Source: a bacterium
Lineage (GTDB): Bacteria > RBG-13-66-14
Assembly (NCBI GenBank): GCA_035528375.1
Contig: DATKYS010000035.1
Coordinates: forward strand, 1-7,670
Length of the DNA: 7,670 nt
Reading direction: 5' to 3'
Part shown: piece by piece, positions 1 through 5,883 of the stretch
How the letters are laid out: the number at the start of each line of letters is the position of its first letter
Position numbering within the stretch: position 1 is the stretch's first letter
Made by a program: the position numbers and the translations under genes
Notes under the pieces: model-generated
The model's database searches: none
Seen by the model: the letters and a program-made list of their open reading frames with translations, nothing else
What the model was told of the DNA's origin: nothing

Positions 1-60
1 AGACCCGCCCCTACGTTATCGTAATCTGCGAAGCACGGACCGGGGTGAGGGTCGCCGTAT

Positions 61-104
61 GTCCCCTCTCCCTGTGGGAGAGGGTTAGGGTGAGGGCTGC
101 CTTA
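61..104. repeat. REP-like dispersed repeat, copy 1
   Basis: The core is a perfect 9-bp inverted repeat, CCCTCTCCC (64-72) and GGGAGAGGG (76-84), with a TGT loop, followed by TTAGGGTGAGGGC. The same 44-base unit recurs in the same orientation at 1440-1483 with three differences, and both copies run on into an A-rich tract and a GGCGGGG motif. Repeats of this CCCTCACCC-TAACCCTCTCCC type are scattered through many bacterial genomes and give the familiar spurious peptide LTLTLSHRERG when translated on the minus strand. Confidence 0.85.
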
Positions 105-113
105 GAAAAAGCG

Positions 114-132
114 GCGGGGATAAAATCCCCGC
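114..132. repeat. Short inverted repeat beside the REP-like unit
   Basis: GCGGGGA (114-120) pairs perfectly with TCCCCGC (126-132) around a five-base TAAAA loop. It directly follows the repeat at 61-104 and runs into GCCCCTACG, a motif also seen at the left edge of the window and, in the form GCCCCTAC, at 1597-1604. It looks like a second module of a mosaic repeat and not a terminator, since no T-tract follows. Confidence 0.6.
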
Positions 133-360
133 CCCTACGCTGTTTATCACGGCAATCTGCCGCGTTAAATTGAGACCCGCCAGCCCATTTTCCGCGTCCC
201 GCCACCGCCGATTCCCACCCCGCGCGCCTTTTCTCCCCTCTCCGCCCGGCACGCTCCTTGCTCTTCTACTAGGACGGCGGGCGGTTCGGTGTGCCTAGCC
301 TCAGCGGTCGGGAGGGTATCAATAGACCCCGTTGTTCGATGTTACCGGGATGGAGCCGTA

Positions 361-1329
361 ATGCATAAAATCGTCATATTTCTGGCGGCTCTCGGCGCGG
401 CCTGCCTCGCCGCCGAGTACCAGTTCTCGACGGGCGACTGGGACCAGTCCCCCACCTCGGGGGGCAGCGCCGGCGGATGGGGCGAGTGGCTCGTCACCAC
501 CTTCGAGAACGACACCGGCGGGGACATCGCCCTCACCGAGCTGGGCATGCCCTGCTGCGGTCCGGCTTCGGAAGATTACGGCTGGCTGGTCTGGTACGAT
601 TTGGGCGGTCTGTGGTACCCCCCGGGCAACCCCACCAGCGCCGACCGGCACGGCCCCTTCACCCCGGAAAGCCCCTCCGATTATCACGTTTACACCTACG
701 TGGACCTCTCCGGCGAGGACGTGGTAATCGAGGAGGGCACCTTTTTCGCCGTCGGCTACGACGTGACCGACAGGGGCGGGCAGATCGCCTATAACGGCTA
801 CACCACCTGGGCCTGGTACTCGGGCCAATGGGACCCCGATTACGGCTGGGGCGCCACCTCCCTCATCCAGTGCCGCGCCGAGACCACCGACTACGACTTC
901 GAGCCGCCCTGGGTGGACGGGCTGGACCCCGCCGACGGCGAGAGCGAAGTGCCGTTCGACACCGATATCGTCTTCCACTGCATGGACGACATTTCCGGCA
1001 TCGACACCGACACCATTGACTTCACGGCTCAGGACTCCACCCTGTCCGGCGGCCGTGCCTTGAGCGCCGGCGCCGCTCTCAGCGTTACCGCCTCCCCGGC
1101 ACGGACCCTGCCCGGCGACTTGGACATTGACGACACCGACCTCCACGACGTCGTCTGCACCTGGGACAGCGATGATGACTTTGTCGAGGGCGTGATCGTC
1201 ACCTGCACCGTGGACGGCGGCCTGGCCGACCTGAACGGCAACGAGATGGGCGACGACTTCGTCTGGACCTTCGATTCCGTGGGTGCCGTCGAAAACGTCA
1301 CCTGGGGCCTGATCAAGGGCGAGTTCTAG
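361..1329 (+). CDS. Secreted two-domain protein with Ig-like C-terminal region
   Basis: A 322-residue exported protein of unknown function. The ATG at 361 is preferred over the in-frame GTG at 289 because GGAG sits 5 bases upstream of it and a signal peptide begins there: MHK, a hydrophobic run to about residue 16, and a likely cleavage site after LAA (residue 18). Residues 20-175 form an aromatic- and glycine-rich domain I do not recognise, with C65, C66 and C171. Residues about 182-305 resemble bacterial Ig-like domains of the SbsA/Big_5 kind: an opening PADGESEVPFDTDI, a central DISGIDTDTIDF, and a closing DLNGNEMGDDFVWTF. The last residues, WGLIKGEF, form a short basic/hydrophobic tail after the Ig fold. 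The mature protein is acidic. The gene stands alone, is flanked by direct repeats, and ends in a terminator hairpin. It probably acts in the periplasm, at the surface or outside the cell. The CDS is certain; its function is unknown. Confidence 0.88.
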   Translation: MHKIVIFLAALGAACLAAEYQFSTGDWDQSPTSGGSAGGWGEWLVTTFENDTGGDIALTELGMPCCGPASEDYGWLVWYDLGGLWYPPGNPTSADRHGPFTPESPSDYHVYTYVDLSGEDVVIEEGTFFAVGYDVTDRGGQIAYNGYTTWAWYSGQWDPDYGWGATSLIQCRAETTDYDFEPPWVDGLDPADGESEVPFDTDIVFHCMDDISGIDTDTIDFTAQDSTLSGGRALSAGAALSVTASPARTLPGDLDIDDTDLHDVVCTWDSDDDFVEGVIVTCTVDGGLADLNGNEMGDDFVWTFDSVGAVENVTWGLIKGEF

Positions 1330-1350
1330 TACGCGATTCCGCGACGTGAA

Positions 1351-1378
1351 AAAGGGGAACCCCGGGGGGTTCCCCTTT
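1351..1378. terminator. Bidirectional hairpin terminator between convergent genes
   Basis: AAAGGGGAACCCC (1351-1363) is the reverse complement of GGGGTTCCCCTTT (1366-1378), giving a very stable stem of about 12 bp with a tiny G-rich loop. It begins 21 bases after the stop of the secreted-protein gene. On the plus strand the T-tract is short (TTT). On the minus strand the stem is followed by five Ts, so it could also stop readthrough from rsmD, which converges on it. Confidence 0.75.
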
Positions 1379-1439
1379 GATGTGCCCCCTCCCCCCTCTG
1401 GGGGGAAGCGCGCTTACGGGTCAGGGAGGGGGTGGGACG

Positions 1440-1483
1440 GTCCCCTCTCCCCGTGGGAGAGGGCTAGGGTGAGGGCTTCCTTA
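1440..1483. repeat. REP-like dispersed repeat, copy 2
   Basis: Direct copy of the unit at 61-104 with three substitutions in 44 bases (T to C at 1452, T to C at 1464, G to T at 1478). Two of the three changes are in the loop or outside the stem, so the 9-bp stem (1443-1451 with 1455-1463) is fully kept. This suggests that the hairpin, and not just the sequence, is maintained. The two copies bracket the gene at 361-1329. Confidence 0.85.
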
Positions 1484-1538
1484 TAAAAAACGGGCGGGGT
1501 ACAGAGCCCAATATGTAATAGAATCGCTCATCACCCTC

Positions 1539-1604
1539 GTAGGGGCCGACATGCGGTCGGCCCGCGGGCGACCACAGAGGACTCGTCCTACGGGTCGCCC
1601 CTAC
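1539..1604. repeat. Double-hairpin element bounded by GTAGGGGC/GCCCCTAC
   Basis: The ends are an 8-bp inverted repeat, GTAGGGGC (1539-1546) and GCCCCTAC (1597-1604). Inside are two further stems: GGGCCGAC (1543-1550) with GTCGGCCC (1556-1563) around ATGCG, and GGGCGACC (1566-1573) with GGTCGCCC (1593-1600) around a 19-base loop. This nested, terminally inverted layout resembles non-autonomous REP or miniature elements mobilised in trans. No target-site duplication is obvious at its edges. Confidence 0.65.
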
Positions 1605-1631
1605 ATCATCGCAACGAGCGAGGTGCGGGTC

Positions 1632-2165
1632 TCAACGCGGTTCGAGGAAATAGAGCGCCGTATTGCCGTAGCGACGCCGGTCGGTGAGCGCGTAGCCCTC
1701 GAAGCGGGGGTCGGGCGCGGTGTCGGCCGCCTCCAGCACCAGGAGGCCGCCGACCACGGGACGCAGAAGACCGGCGACCTCCTCCGGGTTCCCGCCGTAG
1801 GGTGGGTCGGCGAAGACCACGCCGTAGGGCGCGTCGGCTTCCCGCCAGCCGGCGACGAAACGCTCGACCCGCTGCGTGAAGATACGCGCCTTCTCGGCGA
1901 GCCGTGTCCGCTCGATGTTTTTCTTCAGGTAGCGCAGCACGCCCCGGTCGGCCTCGATGAAGTCGCAGCCGGCCGCCCCGCGGCTCAGCGCCTCCAGCCC
2001 CACCGCGCCCACGCCGGCGTAGGCGTCCAGCGCCCAGACGCCGAAAATTCGGGGCCCCAGGATGGAGAAGAGCGCCTCGCGGACGCGGTCCGAGGTGGGC
2101 CGCACCCGGTTCCCCGGCGGGGCATAGAGGACCGTCCCCCGGGCGCTGCCGGCGATGATTCTCAC
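1632..2165 (-). CDS. rsmD: 16S rRNA (guanine(966)-N(2))-methyltransferase RsmD
   Basis: SAM-dependent methyltransferase that makes m2G966 in 16S rRNA during 30S subunit assembly; cytoplasmic. The 177-residue length is normal for the family. Diagnostic parts are all present: the N-terminal MRIIAG and the RPTSDRVREALFSIL block (22-36); the SAM-binding motif I, DAYAGVGAVGLEALSRGA (47-64); an acidic residue after beta-2 (E71); the catalytic DPPY (120-123); and the C-terminal RRYGNTALYFLE (164-175). The start is a GTG whose first three bases overlap the TGA of nfi (GTGA), with GGAGGG lying 3 bases upstream inside nfi, so translation is probably coupled. In many bacteria rsmD sits next to coaD; here the partner is nfi. 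Motif I has AYAGVGAVG where LFAGSGALG is more usual, a conservative variation. Confidence 0.95.
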   Translation of the reverse strand: MRIIAGSARGTVLYAPPGNRVRPTSDRVREALFSILGPRIFGVWALDAYAGVGAVGLEALSRGAAGCDFIEADRGVLRYLKKNIERTRLAEKARIFTQRVERFVAGWREADAPYGVVFADPPYGGNPEEVAGLLRPVVGGLLVLEAADTAPDPRFEGYALTDRRRYGNTALYFLEPR

Positions 2166-2857
2166 CGACCCTCCGCATCTTTCCGGTAGAGCGTGACGAG
2201 ATTGTGGGCCCGGCGCGCGGGCTCGGGCAGCCGATACCGTCCCAGCTCCGAGAGCGCTATCCGCACCGCGTCCACCAGGGTCAGCCCCGCCCCCACCGAG
2301 ACGTAGAGCGGCCGCACGTCCGTCCGGCTCCGCAGGACGGTCCCGATGGTCTCCCCGGTTTTCGCGTCCACCAGAGGGGTGGTCGCTCCCTTCTCCCGCC
2401 CGACGGGCCCGTGCTTCCCGGTAAGGCGGCTCTTGGCCACCCCCACCGTGGGGACGTCGAAGAGGAGCCCCAGGTGACTGGCTAGGCCCAGGCGCCGGGG
2501 GTGGGCCCGACCCTGACCGTCACACAGCAGCACGTCGGGGACGTTTTCGAGCTTCCGCCAGGCGTCCACGCAGGCCGGCCCCTCGCGGTAGGAAAGGAGC
2601 CCCGGGACGTAGGGGAAGTCGGCCGCCGCCTCCCCGAACGCCCGCTCGACCTCCTCCCCTCCCCCCGGCCGCGCCACCGTCAGGACCGCGAACACGCGCC
2701 CCAGGCGCCGCGAGTAGGAAACGTCCAGCCCGCCCACCAGCGCCACCGGTCCCAGCGGTCTTTCCGGCGGCAGCAGCTTCACCAGCCTTCTCTGCTGTTC
2801 CAGCGCCTCGGCCGGGGTCTTCGGCCACCGTATTTCGGGGTGTAGCAGCTCCGCCAA
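2162..2857 (-). CDS. nfi: Endonuclease V (deoxyinosine 3'-endonuclease)
   Basis: DNA repair nuclease that cuts the second phosphodiester bond 3' of deoxyinosine, the product of adenine deamination; cytoplasmic and Mg2+-dependent. The 231-residue product is close to the E. coli enzyme's length. Active-site positions known from the family can be matched: D45 in GGLDVSY, the wedge motif PYVPGLLSYRE (82-92) ending in E92, D113 in LCDGQGRAHPRRLG with H119, K142 in GVAKSRL, and H218 in ARRAHNL. The start is TTG, chosen because GAGGTG lies 5 bases upstream and the N-terminus then has family-like length. The gene leads a two-gene unit with rsmD (4-base overlap) and is divergent from the exported protein at 2946. 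All expected catalytic residues are present, so it should be active. Confidence 0.96.
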   Translation of the reverse strand: MAELLHPEIRWPKTPAEALEQQRRLVKLLPPERPLGPVALVGGLDVSYSRRLGRVFAVLTVARPGGGEEVERAFGEAAADFPYVPGLLSYREGPACVDAWRKLENVPDVLLCDGQGRAHPRRLGLASHLGLLFDVPTVGVAKSRLTGKHGPVGREKGATTPLVDAKTGETIGTVLRSRTDVRPLYVSVGAGLTLVDAVRIALSELGRYRLPEPARRAHNLVTLYRKDAEGR

Positions 2858-2877
2858 TCGTTCACCTCACGCGGCCC

Positions 2878-2907
2878 TTACCCAACGGGGCGGTGACGTG
2901 GTACACT
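2878..2907 (+). promoter_or_regulatory. Possible extended -10 promoter for the gene at 2946
   Basis: TGGTACACT (2899-2907) is an extended -10 form (TGn plus TACACT, four of six matches to TATAAT including the key T, A and final T). A weak -35-like TTACCC lies at 2878-2883 with an 18-base spacer. Transcription would start near 2914, leaving a leader of about 30 bases. The same TGG-plus-hexamer layout is seen upstream of gcvPA. Confidence 0.35.
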
Positions 2908-2922
2908 TGCAAAGGTGAAATG

Positions 2923-2938
2923 CCCCGCGGGGTGAGGT
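2923..2938 (+). promoter_or_regulatory. Palindrome abutting the ribosome binding site of the TTG-started gene
   Basis: CCCCGCGGGG (2923-2932) is a perfect 10-bp palindrome immediately before GAGGT (2934-2938), which lies 7 bases from the TTG start at 2946. The ribosome binding site is what decides this start. The palindrome could be a protein-binding site, or it could be chance in GC-rich DNA. Confidence 0.45.
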
Positions 2939-2945
2939 TGTCGAG

Positions 2946-3962
2946 TTGCGCTTCCCGAGCATCCATCTGTCGCGCCGGGCGACGGTTTTTCTGGCGGCCC
3001 TGCTCCTGTCGTCGGTTCCGGCGTTCGCCCTGACCGTCATCTACGCCCCGACGCTGCCCGAGGGGTCTCCCGTCACCCCGGCCGCGGCGGCCGCCGATTT
3101 TGCCGGGGGGCTGGGGATTAAGGATGATTGGTATTATAACACCCCGAGCCTCTTCGGGGACGTGCGGACCGCCCTCCGGTCGCCGACGACCCTTTCCGAG
3201 CTGATCGTTTACGCCGCCCAGTCCGAGGCGGACGACGCGGTCTGCCTGCGCCTGGCGGAGACTCCGGAGGGCTGGTTCGGCTACGCCCTGCGCTGGAATC
3301 GCGGAGTCGTCTCGGGGGCCTGCCGTGGGGCGCGAAATCCGGAAAGTTTCGACTGGTGGCTCCTGGGTGAGGACCTGGGGCGGGGAAGGTCCCCCGTGCC
3401 CGGGAACGGCGAGCCGGACAGCCTGCCCGGGGTGCGCTGGTTCGGGCACGCGCTGGACGAGGGCCTGGCCCTGGTGGCCTCGATGAGATGGCTGGAGCAT
3501 CACCCCGAGGAGGTCACCGCCGCCCTCCAGCTCGCCGACCGCGCCGGTCAGGTCATTCGCCAAGTCGCCGTGGTGGGCGACGTCCCGGCGGTGGAGAGGC
3601 TCCTCGACGGTCTTACCGTCCTGGTCGGTGCGGCCGGGGAGGCGGCGGACCACGTCTCGTCCGAGAGCGAGGGGCAGAACGTCATCATCGCCCTGTACTT
3701 CGCGGGCCACGCCGCCGAGAACGCCTGGCGCGTAACGCGCTACGCCGGGCCCTACCAGGGGATAGGCGACCCGCCCGAGGAGGCGGAGGCCGCGGTTGGG
3801 CGCGTCGCCCTCGAATCGGAGCACTACTGGGAAGAGGCCGTGGAGGATTACCGGCGGGCGGTGGACTCGGCCGGCATCGCGGAGTTGGGCGGGAGCTGGG
3901 TGTTGATGTCCCGCGTCGCCCTCATGCTCCTCTACCACGAGACCGGCCGCGAGGAGGAATAG
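2946..3962 (+). CDS. Exported protein of unknown function
   Basis: A 338-residue protein I do not recognise. It starts at TTG, supported by GAGGT 7 bases upstream and by a textbook signal peptide: basic N-region with RR at 10-11, hydrophobic core at about 13-24, and cleavage after AFA (residue 28). The RR pair lacks the rest of a Tat motif, so Sec export is more likely. The mature part (about 310 residues) is acidic and mostly helical in character, with many Ala and Glu residues and tryptophan-rich patches (WW at 137-138). C100 and C126 could form a disulfide. There is no membrane segment after the signal peptide, no lipobox and no catalytic motif I can name. A 358-codon minus-strand frame covers the same DNA but is compositionally a shadow. 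The gene may be co-transcribed with the membrane protein 58 bases downstream, since no terminator separates them. Confidence 0.85.
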   Translation: MRFPSIHLSRRATVFLAALLLSSVPAFALTVIYAPTLPEGSPVTPAAAAADFAGGLGIKDDWYYNTPSLFGDVRTALRSPTTLSELIVYAAQSEADDAVCLRLAETPEGWFGYALRWNRGVVSGACRGARNPESFDWWLLGEDLGRGRSPVPGNGEPDSLPGVRWFGHALDEGLALVASMRWLEHHPEEVTAALQLADRAGQVIRQVAVVGDVPAVERLLDGLTVLVGAAGEAADHVSSESEGQNVIIALYFAGHAAENAWRVTRYAGPYQGIGDPPEEAEAAVGRVALESEHYWEEAVEDYRRAVDSAGIAELGGSWVLMSRVALMLLYHETGREEE

Positions 3963-4020
3963 CCACCTTTTAAATGATTCGTATTTCGTTTACCGCAACC
4001 CTAACCAAGCGAGGGAATCC

Positions 4021-4359
4021 ATGAGCGAACCGACCTACCGCGCCCACCGCACCGAGCTGCGCTGGCTCTATTTCGTGCTGATCGTGGCGCTCGTTTTCTT
4101 CGTCCTGCCCTTCTCGAGCTGGGGGGCGGCCCTGAACATCGTGGCCCAGGTCTTCTTCATGCTCTGCATCATCGCGGGCACCTTCCGGGCCATGCAGCTC
4201 AAGAACGAGGTGGACGCCGAGCCGAAGGATGAGGTCGCAACGCCGCAGGGTAAATTCAGCTTAATCAACCTGCTGGTGACCGGTCTCTTCGCTCTGGGCC
4301 TTCTGTTCTACTTCCTCGACAAGGTGATTGACTCGGGCGGGGCGAACATGTTCATGTAA
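4021..4359 (+). CDS. Small three-helix inner-membrane protein
   Basis: A 112-residue protein with three hydrophobic segments at about 14-31, 36-54 and 81-99. Basic residues before helix 1 (RAHRTELR) and after helix 2 (RAMQLK) favour a cytoplasmic N-terminus, a short outer loop, an acidic cytoplasmic loop of about 25 residues (EVDAEPKDE), and an outside C-terminus. The ATG start has GAGGGA 4 bases upstream. It follows the exported protein by 58 relatively AT-rich bases, so it could share its transcript or have its own promoter, and it ends 16 bases before a strong terminator. No family is recognisable. A role as a small membrane partner of the upstream gene is only a guess from proximity. Confidence 0.85.
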   Translation: MSEPTYRAHRTELRWLYFVLIVALVFFVLPFSSWGAALNIVAQVFFMLCIIAGTFRAMQLKNEVDAEPKDEVATPQGKFSLINLLVTGLFALGLLFYFLDKVIDSGGANMFM

Positions 4360-4374
4360 ATCCCGCGGAAGCCC

Positions 4375-4405
4375 AAAAAAAGGAGGGCCGGAGCCCTCCT
4401 TTTTT
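4375..4405. terminator. Strong bidirectional intrinsic terminator
   Basis: AGGAGGGC (4381-4388) pairs with GCCCTCCT (4393-4400) around a CGGA loop. Flanking A- and T-runs extend the stem and provide a T-tract on both strands: six Ts ending at 4405 on plus, seven on minus. It lies between the convergent membrane-protein gene and gcvPB. The last T of the plus-strand tract is also part of the gcvPB stop codon (4405-4407). Confidence 0.92.
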
Positions 4406-5883
4406 CACGCCTCTTCGGGCCAGCTCACGTTCAGCTCCCTCACCGCCCGGGCCTCGTCCACGCGCCGGACCGGCGCCGAGTAAGGCGCTCCGTGCAGGAG
4501 GTCCGGGTCCTCGGCCGCCTCTCGGTCAATCGCCAGGAGTGCCGCGGCGAAGGCGTCCAGTGTTTGCTGAGTCTCCGTCTCCGTGGGCTCGATCATCAGC
4601 GCCTCGGGGACGATCTGGGGGAAGTAGTTGGTCGGCGGGTGGAAGCCGTAGTCTATTATCCGCTTGGAGATGTCCAGGGTGGCCACGCCATATGCGTCTT
4701 TCTGCTTCTTCCCCGACAGGACGAACTCGTGCATGCAGAGCCGGTCGAAGGGCAGGAGGAAGGTTCCCTTCAGCAGGCTCGACAGGTAGTTGGCGTTCAG
4801 GACGGAGTGGGCGGACACGCCGCGCAGGCCCTCGAGTCCCAGGTGGCGGATGTAGACGTAGGCCCGCAGGGACACCAGGAAGTGGCCGTAGAAGGCCAGT
4901 AGCTTGCCGATGCTCTTCGGGCGGTCGTAGTCCAACCGGTAGCCTTCGCCCGTCTTCTCCACGGTGGGCACGGGGAGGAACTCCGCCAGGTGTTTCTTCA
5001 CCCCCACGGGTCCGGCCCCCGGTCCGCCGCCGCCGTGGGGGGTGCCGAAGGTCTTGTGCAGGTTCAGGTGAACGGCGTCGAAGCCCATGTCGCCGGGCCG
5101 GATGCGTCCCAGGATGGCGTTGAGGTTGGCCCCGTCGTAGTAGAGCTGTCCCCCGGCCCGGTGGACCAGCTCGGCGACCTCCAGGATGTTCTCCTCGAAG
5201 AGCCCCAGGGTGTTCGGGTTGGTGAGCATCAGGGCCGCCACGTCGTCGGAGAGCTTCTCCTTCAGCGACTCCACCGAGACGTTCCCCCGCTCGTCCGAGG
5301 CCACCACCACTATGTCGTAGGAGCACATGGTGCCCGAGGCGGGGTTGGTGCCGTGGGCCGAGTCCGGGACGAGGATGACCTTGCGCGGGTTGCCCCGGGA
5401 CTTATGGTAGGCCCGAATCATCTTGATGGCGGTGAACTCGCCGTGGGCGCCGGCGGCGGGCTGGAGGGTGAACCGGTCCATCCCGGTTATCCGCGAGAGG
5501 TAGCCCTCGAGCTCACTCATCAGCTCGAGCGCCGGCTGGAGCATCCCCTCGGGCGCCAGGGGGTGGAGGGCGTTGACCCCGGGCAGCGCCGCGGCGGCGT
5601 CGGCCATCTTCGGGTTGTATTTCATCGTACACGAGCCCAGGGGGTAGAAGCCCACGTCTATGCAGTGGTTGAGCTGGGACAGGCGCACGTAGTGGCGGAC
5701 CAGGGTGGGCTCGTCCACCTCGGGGAGCGCCGGTGGTTTCGCGCGCCGGAGCTCGGGCGGTAGCAGCTCGTCCAGCGGCCGGGTGGGCACGTCGGGAGCG
5801 GGCGGCCGATAGCACCGCCTCCCTTTCCGGGAGTGGGCGTAGATTGCCGGTTCGATGGGGCGGTCAATAATTTTCTCGGCCAT
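4405..5883 (-). CDS. gcvPB: Glycine dehydrogenase (decarboxylating) subunit 2, GcvPB
   Basis: C-terminal half of the split P-protein of the glycine cleavage system. With GcvPA it decarboxylates glycine and passes the aminomethyl group to the lipoyl arm of the H-protein; cytoplasmic. With the ATG at 5883 the product has 492 residues, normal for the family. It carries the PLP-binding lysine, K277, in HLNLHKTFGTPHGGGGPG (272-289), DGAN (250-253) contacting the cofactor, YPLGSCTMKYNPK (80-92), GAHGE (145-149) and DSAHGTNPAS (174-183). A GTG one codon upstream is possible, but GGAGGTG lies only 2 bases from that GTG and 5 from the ATG, so ATG is preferred. This gives a one-base TGATG overlap with the gcvPA stop and implies coupled, equimolar synthesis. 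The stop codon runs into the shared terminator, so the operon ends here. Confidence 0.97.
   Translation of the reverse strand: MAEKIIDRPIEPAIYAHSRKGRRCYRPPAPDVPTRPLDELLPPELRRAKPPALPEVDEPTLVRHYVRLSQLNHCIDVGFYPLGSCTMKYNPKMADAAAALPGVNALHPLAPEGMLQPALELMSELEGYLSRITGMDRFTLQPAAGAHGEFTAIKMIRAYHKSRGNPRKVILVPDSAHGTNPASGTMCSYDIVVVASDERGNVSVESLKEKLSDDVAALMLTNPNTLGLFEENILEVAELVHRAGGQLYYDGANLNAILGRIRPGDMGFDAVHLNLHKTFGTPHGGGGPGAGPVGVKKHLAEFLPVPTVEKTGEGYRLDYDRPKSIGKLLAFYGHFLVSLRAYVYIRHLGLEGLRGVSAHSVLNANYLSSLLKGTFLLPFDRLCMHEFVLSGKKQKDAYGVATLDISKRIIDYGFHPPTNYFPQIVPEALMIEPTETETQQTLDAFAAALLAIDREAAEDPDLLHGAPYSAPVRRVDEARAVRELNVSWPEEA

Larger units (their letters stand above)
1..360. other. Repeat-rich non-coding stretch
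   Basis: No credible gene lies here. The stretch holds a REP-like hairpin repeat at 61-104, a small inverted repeat at 114-132, and two related GCCCCTACG-containing segments (1-30 and about 126-160) that both continue into an AATCTGC motif. The open frames crossing it are translated repeat. From about 200 to 350 the sequence is GC-rich without recognisable structure. It must contain the promoter of the gene starting at 361, but I could not pick convincing -35 and -10 boxes. Confidence 0.7.
1379..1631. other. Repeat-rich gap between convergent genes
   Basis: With the terminator this completes about 300 bases without a gene. It contains runs of C and G with partial self-complementarity (1384-1436), a 10-bp palindrome AAGCGCGCTT (1406-1415), the second REP-like copy (1440-1483) and the double-hairpin element (1539-1604). 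The open frame that starts at 1551 is repeat plus antisense of rsmD and is not a gene. Confidence 0.65.

Noticed and set aside
11-205. 64-codon minus-strand open frame
   Set aside because: Its peptide contains LTLTLSHRERG, the well-known translation of this dispersed REP-like repeat. There is no ribosome binding site and it spans two repeat modules.
361-408. Lipoprotein signal at C15 of the secreted protein
   Set aside because: The residues before the cysteine (LGAAC) do not fit the usual L-x-x-C lipobox, and a standard cleavage site after LAA is better.
319-1146. 275-codon minus-strand frame opposite the secreted-protein gene
   Set aside because: Valine/glycine/alanine-rich shadow composition. 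The plus strand has a signal peptide, a ribosome binding site and an Ig-like domain.
1551-2189. 212-codon plus-strand frame
   Set aside because: Antisense to rsmD, starts inside a repeat, and has the composition of a GC-rich shadow. RsmD motifs are unambiguous on the other strand.
2862-3938. 358-codon minus-strand frame opposite the exported protein
   Set aside because: Longer than the real gene but Arg/Gly/Pro/His-rich and without recognisable structure. It would fill the divergent promoter region. The plus-strand frame has a clear signal peptide and ribosome binding site.
4990-5763. 257-codon plus-strand frame opposite gcvPB
   Set aside because: Shadow frame; GcvPB motifs on the minus strand fully explain the conservation.
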